A stretch of DNA of 61,085 bases from CAAGNP01 sp045603545. GTDB lineage: Bacteria > Bacteroidota > Bacteroidia > Bacteroidales > UBA932. Every line of letters starts with the position of its first letter. The first letter of the stretch is position 1. The notes below the pieces were generated by a model. That model had not been told where the DNA came from and searched no databases. It saw only the letters and a program-made list of their open reading frames with translations. A program made the translations under genes and the position numbers. The stretch spans positions 1 through 61,085 of the forward strand of contig JAZUMG010000031.1 in assembly GCA_045603545.1 (NCBI GenBank), given 5' to 3'. Of this stretch, positions 42,333 through 49,897 are shown piece after piece.

Positions 42333-43757
42333 TCAGAATTTTGTAAAATCTATCTCTGAGACACCTACGATATCAGGGAGGGTCACTTCATCTGCTCCCC
42401 ATACCTGAATCTCCACAGTGTAGGTCTTCTGTGTAGAGTATTCGTGGGTAATGTCCATTACATAGTTGTCCTTCTTGCCGTCACCCCAATCAATGACAGC
42501 AGCCACTGATGTACCGGTAAACATAGGAGCTTTGAAGAGTTTGTTGTTGTGAGTAATGGTCAACATATTGGAATCGCCCCTTACAAGCTGAATCACCCTG
42601 ATCTTCTGTTCTATATTTTCACTGGATAGGATTATGTAACCTTCCCTATTGGCAGTTGTCTCATTTTTTTCCAGAACAAATGAGAGTTCCACCTCCTCCA
42701 ATGCTCTTGTATCTGGCGCAAACTGAATCCAGTCAACAGATGTCTGCACCTCGAATTCCACATTTGTGGAGACCTTGAATGACAACTCTGTCTCCAAAGC
42801 TTCAAGGACATACTCACTCTTGGCAGCAATGATGGCATCCTTCTGCAGCTGAACGACAGAAACTGTCTCGTAGATATCCTCGCTCTCACTGTAAAATATG
42901 ATTTCAGCCTCCCTCGAGTCATATGTCTCATTAGGCATCACAGTGATGTAATGGGTGTAATCAGAAAATGCCTTTGTCTTCTCCTCCTTCAACCAATCTG
43001 CATCCTCAGGTATTATCATTTCGTAATCGATATTGCTCCTCACCTCGATGGTTATCTCTTCACCCTCAGAACCCACTACAAACTCATTTTCGGTAAGGGT
43101 GATGGCTGGCTTGGCTGCCGACTGGTATATGGTCACGGTCTCCTCTATGCCATTCATAATATCACCACCTCTTACAATAATTTTACCCTGACGTTTTTCA
43201 CCCTCATTCTTCTTGATTTTCAATACGATTTCTGAGTTACTCAACCCTTTGGTACTTGTCTGGTCCACTATAGATATCCAGCTTGCAACAGAGGAGTCTA
43301 TCATGCAGGTATATTGCATGTTGGATTTTACTACAATGGAAACTTCACACTCATCATCAGAGACCTCCACTTTGTTGTTTGTCAACAATAGTGCATCCTT
43401 CTGTTTCTGGGTAACTGTTATAATTCTGGTCACCGTATCCGACTTGAATGTGATTTTGGCATTCCTCTCATCATATGAGGTATTCTCCTCCACATCTATG
43501 GTAATGAGGGATGTCCCCTTCTCCCCACTTGAAGGGGCAACTTTGCACCAGCTTTGGCCTGATGACACTGTCCAATCTTTGGCAGAGGTGAGGTCAAATG
43601 TTATATTTCCACCTTTGGTGTCCACTGTATAGGCTGTATTGCCGGTAATCTCTATTGAGGCCTTTTTCAAACTATCAAAAAGGTTGAAGTCTGCGCAAGC
43701 AACCAGAACAAGAGCCGCAAGCGAAGAGACTAATATATTTTTAACAAATCTTCTCAT
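42333..43757 (-). CDS. BACON-repeat lipoprotein (four repeats)
   Basis: A 474-aa paralogue of the lipoprotein at 38.8-40.5 kb, with lipobox LVLVAC near residue 21. It has four BACON-type repeats (about 33-120, 121-210, 213-305, 306-392; for example ITFDLTSAKDWTVSSGQSWCKVAPSSGEKG and SYDERNAKITFKSDTVTRII) and the same C-terminal PKD-like domain, AAVIDWGDGKKDNYVMDITHEYS, ending VSEIDFTKF. One internal repeat is missing relative to its paralogue. It starts 7 bp after the stop of its protease partner. A terminator follows. Surface exposure and glycan binding are inferred from the family. Confidence 0.85.
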   Translation of the reverse strand: MRRFVKNILVSSLAALVLVACADFNLFDSLKKASIEITGNTAYTVDTKGGNITFDLTSAKDWTVSSGQSWCKVAPSSGEKGTSLITIDVEENTSYDERNAKITFKSDTVTRIITVTQKQKDALLLTNNKVEVSDDECEVSIVVKSNMQYTCMIDSSVASWISIVDQTSTKGLSNSEIVLKIKKNEGEKRQGKIIVRGGDIMNGIEETVTIYQSAAKPAITLTENEFVVGSEGEEITIEVRSNIDYEMIIPEDADWLKEEKTKAFSDYTHYITVMPNETYDSREAEIIFYSESEDIYETVSVVQLQKDAIIAAKSEYVLEALETELSFKVSTNVEFEVQTSVDWIQFAPDTRALEEVELSFVLEKNETTANREGYIILSSENIEQKIRVIQLVRGDSNMLTITHNNKLFKAPMFTGTSVAAVIDWGDGKKDNYVMDITHEYSTQKTYTVEIQVWGADEVTLPDIVGVSEIDFTKF

Positions 43758-43764
43758 AGTTATT

Positions 43765-45522
43765 CTAGTTCACTTTGATTTTAAGACTTACACTTTCTTT
43801 AGCATCTGTCAGTTTGATGGTATATGTACCGGCAGGCAGAGCTTTTGTATCAATGGTGGTAACTTTACCTATGGTATCACAGTAACTGCTGTAATCTGAG
43901 CTGTCGGATGCAAAAAGCTTGACAGTGACACCGCTCTTGGTATACACCACCACCTGTTCATTGGTCTTGTTGAAAGTCACTTTTGTAGATTCCGAGATGG
44001 TTTTCGGAGCAGTAAGCACCAGTTCATTGACACACTCCTCTCCGCCATCCATCATAATCCACTCATCTGCCCCTTTTGGTTTATAATATACCCTTATGCG
44101 GTCACCGGTCTTGATATTGCTTGTTATGGTGACATTAAACTGCAGATTCGGCATCCAATAATTGGGTTTAAAAGGATTTGCATCTGTTCTTGTGAGAGTA
44201 TATAATGTCTCTTTGAAATCCCCATCTTCATCCACCAAAGCACAAATTATATCTCCAACGAAATCGGCACTTCCTATATTATGGACACCGTTTGTATAGA
44301 CAATAAATGACTCACCTGCGACAATATCGGTCACATTTGTCGAGAGTCCCGGTTCTCCGAATGAAAGCTTTACCACATAGTCCCCGCCGGCATCAGGTAT
44401 AAGTCCCAACACACAACCCTGATTAAAATTATAATGATCATTATTTCCACCGGATCCGCTTCCACTTGGTACCAGACCATCAAGGAGGAAATAGCCGTTG
44501 TAATATCCGCTCCACCCCCAGTTTACACTGAAATAATCTTCAGTAGTATATCCATCCAGGACAAAAGCGTGACCACTGTGGTCATTAAAACCGGTATACA
44601 ATACCGGACGATTCTTATCCAATTCATCTTTGATCATTGAGGTCCAGGAATCATTGCTATAATACCATCTATCCTGCTGTATAGCCCCTTTGTCGTATCC
44701 GAAATAGTCCTGAAGCAGCGCAGGAATATCACTTGAATAAGCGCCGGTACCAGATGGGGTAAAATCCGACTGCAGACCGCACGCTACATCCATCATCAGA
44801 CGGGCAATGGCATCAGCATTTTCTGTGGTATAGCTCCCATTATAGTTATCCAGCATCTTGTTCCAGGCATATGTATGACCCAGTGTAACTGAAGGGACAT
44901 TTATTGAGTATTCGCTGGTAGTAAATGATGGCAGAGTGCCTGAACCTTTGGTCGGATACTTATAATACCCCATCACAATGGCTGTGGCTGTTGCTGTACA
45001 ACCCACATAACAGCTTTGACCATTGTATTTGGGGATAAGTTTATTGTATGGATACCCCTGGTCCCACAGAGCTGTCTCCAGCTTCTTTACTACCGAGCCT
45101 ATATTGTCAGAAGCCTGTTTTGGGGTTATCGCAGGCTCCCATCCGGTTTTGCGGCCATAATCGATCCTCTCCTCCATACCGCGAAGCCACCAAGCTACGT
45201 GAGGGGGAATATTTTCCTGAGGGAAGTCAAACTCAAATGAGTAACCAAGGATGGGGTATGCTATATCATCACCAGAGACGATAACAAAACCTTTTCCGTC
45301 AGGGTTATCAAATACATACAGGGCTGGAGCCTGTGATGAGGTACGGGCCATATTGCCGCTCCCATCATAAACCATATCAAGCCTGCTTACAGATAGTGCA
45401 CTTGCATTGGATTTGAAAAAATCCATAGCCCTCTTTTTAGCCATATCAACAGATATGTTCTCTGCAAACAATCCAAATGTCGACAGAAGAAGGGCTACAA
45501 CGATCAATACTCTGTTTTTCAT
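43765..45522 (-). CDS. C10-family (streptopain) cysteine protease
   Basis: A 585-aa secreted protease with signal peptide (1-20), Spi/I69-type propeptide, catalytic Cys175 in CYVGCTATATAIVMGYYKYP, His318 in SGHAFVLDGYTTEDYFSVNWGWSGYYNGYFLLDGL, and a C-terminal beta domain ending LPAGTYTIKLTDAKESVSLKIKVN. The GCxATA context and NWGW block match SpeB. C171 again precedes the nucleophile by four residues. It follows the second peroxiredoxin by 29 bp and is followed by its BACON partner after 7 bp. It shares a near-identical propeptide with the downstream protease but a more divergent catalytic domain, suggesting different substrates. Confidence 0.93.
   Translation of the reverse strand: MKNRVLIVVALLLSTFGLFAENISVDMAKKRAMDFFKSNASALSVSRLDMVYDGSGNMARTSSQAPALYVFDNPDGKGFVIVSGDDIAYPILGYSFEFDFPQENIPPHVAWWLRGMEERIDYGRKTGWEPAITPKQASDNIGSVVKKLETALWDQGYPYNKLIPKYNGQSCYVGCTATATAIVMGYYKYPTKGSGTLPSFTTSEYSINVPSVTLGHTYAWNKMLDNYNGSYTTENADAIARLMMDVACGLQSDFTPSGTGAYSSDIPALLQDYFGYDKGAIQQDRWYYSNDSWTSMIKDELDKNRPVLYTGFNDHSGHAFVLDGYTTEDYFSVNWGWSGYYNGYFLLDGLVPSGSGSGGNNDHYNFNQGCVLGLIPDAGGDYVVKLSFGEPGLSTNVTDIVAGESFIVYTNGVHNIGSADFVGDIICALVDEDGDFKETLYTLTRTDANPFKPNYWMPNLQFNVTITSNIKTGDRIRVYYKPKGADEWIMMDGGEECVNELVLTAPKTISESTKVTFNKTNEQVVVYTKSGVTVKLFASDSSDYSSYCDTIGKVTTIDTKALPAGTYTIKLTDAKESVSLKIKVN
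45254..45324. repeat. 71-bp stretch identical to 41941-42011
   Basis: Partner of the identical segment in the other C10 protease propeptide region. Confidence 0.85.
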
Positions 45523-45551
45523 AATTTTATGGTTTGTAATATTTTGTCAGA

Positions 45552-46223
45552 CTAAAGTTTTTTTGAGCACAGGTACCACTCGTGGCATGTGACACCCTCT
45601 TCCGCCACCCTGGCCTTGGCATCTTCTGTGGTAACAGGGTAATGGAGCACCACATCCTTGCCGGGCTGCCAGTTGGCAGGCATAGCCACATCGTGTGCAT
45701 CCGAAGTCTGGAGACCCACTATTACACGCTTGATCTCATCAAAATTGCGTCCGAGATTCAAAGGATAATAAATAATCGCACGGATCTTGTCTGAAGGATC
45801 GATGAAGAATACGGCACGGACACATGCATTATTGCTCTCACCTGGCATTATCATACCATAAAGGGTAGAGACCTTTTTGCTCAGGTCCACAATGATAGGA
45901 AAACCTATCTCCACATTTTTCGCACCATCCCACTCTATCTTCTCCTCTATATTGCGCACCCAGGCGATGTGGCTGCTGAGGCTGTCTACCGAAAGACCTA
46001 CAATCTGGGTATTCAAAGCCTCAAACTCCTTCTGCATCCGGGCAAATGCCAGAAACTCTGTAGTGCAGACAGGGGTAAAATCTGCAGGGTGGCTGAAAAG
46101 GATTTTCCATTTACCCGCATAATCGGAAGGGAAATTCAGTTTTCCGTGTGTGGTCATAGCCCTGAACTCAGGGGCCTGGTCCCCTATACGGGGCATAGAC
46201 CAGACATTGTTCTCAATATCCAT
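45552..46223 (-). CDS. Peroxiredoxin (Prx6/archaeal-type)
   Basis: A 223-aa peroxiredoxin paralogous to the one at 36,967. Peroxidatic Cys53 in SHPADFTPVCTTEF; C-terminal C213 and C219 in CHEWYLC, the six-spaced pair of this subgroup; an extra Cys134. It lacks the Asn-rich N-terminus of the paralogue. It lies 26 bp after a MarR regulator and 29 bp before a C10 protease gene on the same strand, so it is probably transcribed with both. It likely scavenges peroxide in the cytosol and may respond to the MarR protein. Confidence 0.93.
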   Translation of the reverse strand: MDIENNVWSMPRIGDQAPEFRAMTTHGKLNFPSDYAGKWKILFSHPADFTPVCTTEFLAFARMQKEFEALNTQIVGLSVDSLSSHIAWVRNIEEKIEWDGAKNVEIGFPIIVDLSKKVSTLYGMIMPGESNNACVRAVFFIDPSDKIRAIIYYPLNLGRNFDEIKRVIVGLQTSDAHDVAMPANWQPGKDVVLHYPVTTEDAKARVAEEGVTCHEWYLCSKKL

Positions 46224-46249
46224 AATATCAGTTTTTAAATTTTTACGAT

Positions 46250-46684
46250 TTATAACAGATTGCTCATATTTTGGTCGAGCTTATCCATTGTGCGCAAAAA
46301 TGCCCTTAGCTCTTTCTCATCAATACCCTCGAGCATCATATCCAGAATATCGATACCGCTCTGCTTGGCACCCGATTTGAGTCTCTCGGCCATCTCTGTC
46401 AGGACAATGGTATTGGACCTGCGGTCGAGAGAATTCTGCTGACGCACCACAAACCCTTTTGCCTCTATCGCATCCACAAGCTTGGTGACAGAATTTTTGT
46501 CCTTCTGCATCTGGTCTGCCAGCTGCTGCTGTGACATCGGTCCCTGATTCCACAGCAAATCAATAAGGATAAACTGTTCCGGGGTCAATGGAACTCCCCT
46601 CTTCTTGAGCATAGATGCCAGATACTGCTTCAGTTTGCAGTGAGTCAGATTCAACTTGATGGCAACTTCTTTGGATAGTAGCAT
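46250..46684 (-). CDS. MarR-family transcriptional regulator
   Basis: A 144-aa winged-helix regulator: LTPEQFILIDLLWNQGPMSQQQLADQMQKDKNSVTKLVDAIEAKGFVVRQQNSLDRRSNTIVLTEMAERL contains the recognition helix (KNSVTKLVDAIE) and the DRR wing. A longer frame starts at 46759, but the -7 box at 46708-46715 places transcription start near 46702, so the ATG at 46684 (MLLSKEVAIKL) is used. A single Cys (Cys16 of this form, THCKLK) could be a redox sensor like those of OhrR-type MarR proteins; that is inference. First gene of the redox/protease block, and divergent from the AraC-type regulator. Confidence 0.88.
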   Translation of the reverse strand: MLLSKEVAIKLNLTHCKLKQYLASMLKKRGVPLTPEQFILIDLLWNQGPMSQQQLADQMQKDKNSVTKLVDAIEAKGFVVRQQNSLDRRSNTIVLTEMAERLKSGAKQSGIDILDMMLEGIDEKELRAFLRTMDKLDQNMSNLL

Positions 46685-46707
46685 AGGTATACTATAATAG
46701 AATTCTA

Positions 46708-46740
46708 CAAATTTATGATTATTTTCACATTGTACCCAAA
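46708..46740 (-). promoter_or_regulatory. Promoter of the MarR-peroxiredoxin-protease block
   Basis: Minus strand: TTTG (46740-46737), 21-bp spacer, TAAATTTG (46715-46708). This is the only clear promoter upstream of the first protease pair. Confidence 0.6.
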
Positions 46741-46746
46741 TTTTTA

Positions 46747-46754
46747 TAAATTTG
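46747..46754 (+). promoter_or_regulatory. -7 box for the AraC-type regulator
   Basis: TAAATTTG, 16 bp before the ATG at 46771; divergent from and 31 bp away from the MarR -7 box. Confidence 0.45.
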
Positions 46755-46770
46755 TGCATAACTAAAGCTT

Positions 46771-48402
46771 ATGAAAATCAGATTTTCACTCATTATCTGC
46801 ATAACGTTGTTGTCTTGCCTCCATTTTGCATATGCAGGAACAAACCATCCTGCATGTGTAAAGAAAGGTCTTGCACTATATGAAGAGTCCCAAGGGAGCA
46901 AACATATTGCAACAGCCAATCAACTTATGGAGATATTCCACAATGCGGATCTCACCGCTGAACTTGTCATTTTTGATTCGGACACCCCGGACAGCACCAT
47001 ATCCAGAGAGATTTTCTATTGGGCCAGCGAATATTTTTATGAGATACAGGATTTCAAATCTGCACTCAACTATGGCTTGAAAGCTCTTCCACTGTGTCAG
47101 GGATCTGATATTGAAGCAGACTGTCTGAGCCTTCTGTCACTTGTATACTTCAGACTCTCCAGATATGATGATGCGGCAGAATATGCCAAACAGTGCTATA
47201 AAATCGATGAGCAGAGTGGAGACCCTGATATAATGAGTTCCTCGCTCAATACCATTGCCGGAATATATCTTGGGGCTAATAGGGCTGAGGAGGGTGAAAA
47301 ATACATCCTTAAAGCAATAGAGCTGGCTTCAAAAGCAAACAACCCGGCCAGAATGTCGGTCATCCGGGGGATGGCCTCCGAAATATTCCACGCCCAGGGG
47401 AAAAACCAGGAGGCACTCCTCCACATAGAAGAGGCCTGCAAAATAGAGGAGAACCTCCAGAGGGAGGGGAAGATGATGGTAAGGCTCACTCAGAAAGCCT
47501 CAATTCTTGTGGGATTGAACAGATGGACAGAGGCAGAACAAACACTTCAGAGGGCAATCCCATACCTTAAAGAGAATCAGAACTTCCAATCCTACGCCAT
47601 TGCCTGCAATAAAATGGGGATGGCCCTCCTTGCGCAGGGGCGCAACGATGAAGCCATCCGATATTTCAGGGAGGCTGCAGACATATTTTCAGCCAATGGC
47701 GATCTGAGAAACGAGATGCACTCACGCAAAGGGCTATACGAAAGTTATTGGGGAGAACACCCTGACAGTGCCAAAATGGAGATAGAGCGGTTCAATAATC
47801 TGAAAGACACACTCTACAACAATGCTACAGCAGAATCCCTGGCAAAATTTGACACCGAATTCGAAGCAATGTGGCTGCGCCTTGAAAATCAAAAACAAAG
47901 GACAAGAGGCAATATAATTCTTACACTCTGCGTTATACTTGGCCTATCGTGGATAATAACATGGACATATCTGAAAAGGCGGTCAAAAATCAAGGAGGAG
48001 TCCCTCAAGAACATCATTTCCCACCTGAAAGGGGAATCCCCATCAGAGGAGCAGCACCCTCATCTGAGTGACACCAACAAACAATTCCTCAAACAACTTG
48101 TAAACTCCATAATGGAGAGGATCTCGGACAAAGGGTATTCTGTAGAGGCACTGGCATCAGACATGTGCATAACCAGCGGACACCTCAACAGAAAGATAAA
48201 ATCCATAACAGGGATTACCACTCAGCAATATGTCCTGAGGATCAGAATGGAATACGCCAAACACATATTGCTGAACTCCCCAGATTTGACCATTTCGGAA
48301 GTGGCATACAAATGTGGCTTTGAAGATGCTGCCAGCTTTTCCCGTGCCTTCCGTCGTACATTTGACAAATCCCCATCACAAATGAGGCAAAACAGGGCCT
48401 GA
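46771..48402 (+). CDS. Membrane-spanning TPR-AraC regulator
   Basis: A 543-aa one-component regulator. A signal peptide (residues 1-22) exports an N-terminal TPR-like sensor (about 30-370, for example ALNYGLKALPLCQGSDIEADCLSLLSLVY and LLAQGRNDEAIRYFREAADIF). One transmembrane helix (about 376-395, IILTLCVILGLSWIITWTYL) leads to a cytosolic linker and a C-terminal AraC-type double helix-turn-helix (about 440-543, VEALASDMCITSGHLNRKIKS, ISEVAYKCGFEDAASFSRAFRRTF). This architecture lets periplasmic signals control transcription directly. The next genes are two tiny ORFs and a lipoprotein, which are plausible targets. It is divergent from the MarR block. Confidence 0.87.
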   Translation: MKIRFSLIICITLLSCLHFAYAGTNHPACVKKGLALYEESQGSKHIATANQLMEIFHNADLTAELVIFDSDTPDSTISREIFYWASEYFYEIQDFKSALNYGLKALPLCQGSDIEADCLSLLSLVYFRLSRYDDAAEYAKQCYKIDEQSGDPDIMSSSLNTIAGIYLGANRAEEGEKYILKAIELASKANNPARMSVIRGMASEIFHAQGKNQEALLHIEEACKIEENLQREGKMMVRLTQKASILVGLNRWTEAEQTLQRAIPYLKENQNFQSYAIACNKMGMALLAQGRNDEAIRYFREAADIFSANGDLRNEMHSRKGLYESYWGEHPDSAKMEIERFNNLKDTLYNNATAESLAKFDTEFEAMWLRLENQKQRTRGNIILTLCVILGLSWIITWTYLKRRSKIKEESLKNIISHLKGESPSEEQHPHLSDTNKQFLKQLVNSIMERISDKGYSVEALASDMCITSGHLNRKIKSITGITTQQYVLRIRMEYAKHILLNSPDLTISEVAYKCGFEDAASFSRAFRRTFDKSPSQMRQNRA

Positions 48403-48423
48403 ATACCCAAATAAGCAAGATTA

Positions 48424-48459
48424 GGAAAAGGCTATGCACGATTCTGCATAGCCTTTTCC
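48424..48459. terminator. Bidirectional terminator after the AraC-type gene
   Basis: A 15-bp perfect stem (GGAAAAGGCTATGCA / TGCATAGCCTTTTCC) with a six-base loop. It is the longest perfect hairpin noted in the window and separates the regulator from the small-ORF/lipoprotein unit. Confidence 0.85.
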
Positions 48460-48472
48460 CGTAAGTGAGGAC

Positions 48473-48480
48473 TAAATTTG
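48473..48480 (+). promoter_or_regulatory. -7 box for the small-ORF/lipoprotein unit
   Basis: TAAATTTG, 25 bp before the first small ORF. No strong -33 box, as expected if an activator is needed. Confidence 0.5.
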
Positions 48481-48505
48481 TATAGTAATAATAGCCCACA
48501 CCAAC

Positions 48506-48631
48506 ATGTCTGAAAAACCTGTCACAAACACTGAAGAAACCAAAGGTGCACCTCTTCACGAGGAGGCTCTCAAATATACTGACGAGCTGATACAGGAGAT
48601 TATTGCTGAGAGGGAGAAAGAAAATAATTAA
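48506..48631 (+). CDS. Small acidic 41-aa protein, unknown
   Basis: An ORF of 41 codons, MSEKPVTNTEETKGAPLHEE followed by an amphipathic, Glu-rich helix and ending KENN. It has no signal peptide and no Cys. It starts 25 bp after a -7 box and is followed 14 bp later by another small ORF, with the lipoprotein gene after that; coding potential is supported by order and spacing only. It could be a regulator, a leader or a partner of the second small peptide. I do not recognise the family. Confidence 0.5.
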   Translation: MSEKPVTNTEETKGAPLHEEALKYTDELIQEIIAEREKENN

Positions 48632-48645
48632 AAACACATATGCTT

Positions 48646-48777
48646 ATGAAACAGAATGAAACAAACTACATCTCCCCCTCAATAGAGGTAATGGAGGTCA
48701 TTACTGAATGTGGGTTTGCCACATCCTACACCCCAGACTGGGATGGCGGCTTCGGAGATGAAACCCCTATTTCTTAA
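48646..48777 (+). CDS. Small 43-aa peptide of the Bacteroidota 'YISPSIEV' type, unknown
   Basis: A 43-codon ORF (ATG at 48646; 48640 is an alternative). The N-terminal part reads NYISPSIEVMEVITECGFA and the C-terminal half is Gly/Asp/aromatic-rich (DWDGGFGDETPIS). Bacteroidota genomes commonly encode short peptides of this shape (Y.xP..EV.E...E..., then a small acidic tail) beside fimbrillin-like or lipoprotein genes, but their function is not established. It contains one Cys and no signal peptide. It lies 25 bp before the lipoprotein gene, probably on the same transcript. Confidence 0.6.
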   Translation: MKQNETNYISPSIEVMEVITECGFATSYTPDWDGGFGDETPIS

Positions 48778-48802
48778 GTTGTAACATCTAAAAAAGAGAA
48801 CT

Positions 48803-49798
48803 ATGAAAGTAAAATTTATAATATCAGTTATTCTTGCTTCCGCCACAATTTTATGCGGATGCCAAAAAATGGAGAAAAAAATCGATACTGCAGAGGTGAA
48901 AGTTGTATTCAATAACCCTGAAAATTGTGGATTTGATACCGACACTAAAGCGCTTCGCACAGGATGGGAAGCTGGGGACCAGATATTGATAGTTTATAAA
49001 CAGTCAAGTTTACAGGTAACCTCAACACTTACATACAATGGTTCATACTGGACCTCTACCACCTTGACACAGGAAGATATGACGAAGATAGGAAACACCG
49101 GCTATTTCAATGCCATCTATTTCAAAAGGATGGATAATGACGTGTCACACCAAATAGTAAACCAGTATGGGAATACCAATTTTCTCTCTAATTATGCAGG
49201 TGGAGTAGTATTGGTTCTTAATAGGGAAGACCCTGAAGACGGTTGCTACCAATTCACAAATGGTGAGATGGTACTTCACGGAGACATCAAGATGTCCCGT
49301 TCTGAATTCAGTAATATACAATTCTCGATTCCTGACCTACCTGAAGGAGAGTGGGAGATGAAAGCATATTCATATATTGATGATGATGATTTTGATGATG
49401 ATTATAGAGAAGTGGAACGCTTCGTAGGTCTACATTCTAATCTGACAATATCACCATCTGACATATATAATATCTCAATAACCACCTCCAGTTACGCAAA
49501 AGCTGATATCGTAGGTGAAGACCATACATTTATATTTAAGAATATGGGATACAAAGTTGGTGATACATACGAACCTGAGCAAGGTATAACTACAGAATTG
49601 AGCGATGATAATTTGAGATCAATTTACTTTGTAATCAGAAATAAAAGTAAAAATCCCATAGAATACTATCATTTCAAACTATATCGATATTATTATAATC
49701 CGAGTACGCAAGAATTTCTACCCTACCACATAGAGTCTGACAAAGCATACAAACTTCCTGCATTAACTTCATGGTTTGAGGGATTACCTACACACTAA
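48803..49798 (+). CDS. Fimbrillin-like lipoprotein
   Basis: A 331-aa lipoprotein (signal to ILCGC, lipobox Cys around residue 20). The region TKALRTGWEAGDQILIVYKQ and the following beta-rich sequence resemble the N-terminal domain of the fimbrillin/Mfa-like superfamily, where KT..W..GD marks the mature domain start. An acidic Asp cluster (DDDDFDDDYRE) sits in the middle. No Arg-gingipain-type processing site is evident, so polymerisation into fimbriae is uncertain. It is the last gene of the small-ORF unit and followed by a strong terminator. Confidence 0.68.
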   Translation: MKVKFIISVILASATILCGCQKMEKKIDTAEVKVVFNNPENCGFDTDTKALRTGWEAGDQILIVYKQSSLQVTSTLTYNGSYWTSTTLTQEDMTKIGNTGYFNAIYFKRMDNDVSHQIVNQYGNTNFLSNYAGGVVLVLNREDPEDGCYQFTNGEMVLHGDIKMSRSEFSNIQFSIPDLPEGEWEMKAYSYIDDDDFDDDYREVERFVGLHSNLTISPSDIYNISITTSSYAKADIVGEDHTFIFKNMGYKVGDTYEPEQGITTELSDDNLRSIYFVIRNKSKNPIEYYHFKLYRYYYNPSTQEFLPYHIESDKAYKLPALTSWFEGLPTH

Positions 49799-49814
49799 CT
49801 ATGAATAAACCTCC

Positions 49815-49849
49815 AAAGCCCACGAATACCATCATTCGTGGGCTTTTTT
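49815..49849 (+). terminator. Terminator after the fimbrillin-like gene
   Basis: AAAGCCCACGAAT / ATTCGTGGGCTTT perfect 13-bp stem, six-base loop, then TTTTTT. Confidence 0.92.
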
Positions 49850-49897
49850 CTTTATGCAAAAAACGCTACCTTAGGGGCGTAATTCACAATTGACTAT

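Noticed and set aside
38751..43757. Apparent DNA repeats within the BACON genes
   Set aside because: Similarity is at the protein level (repeated domains) and too divergent at the DNA level for a CRISPR array or tandem repeat element.
43765..45522. C-terminal end of the C10 proteases as a type IX secretion sorting domain
   Set aside because: The GTYxxxLTDxxExVSxxIKxN pattern is suggestive but lacks enough conserved positions to claim a T9SS signal without a profile search.
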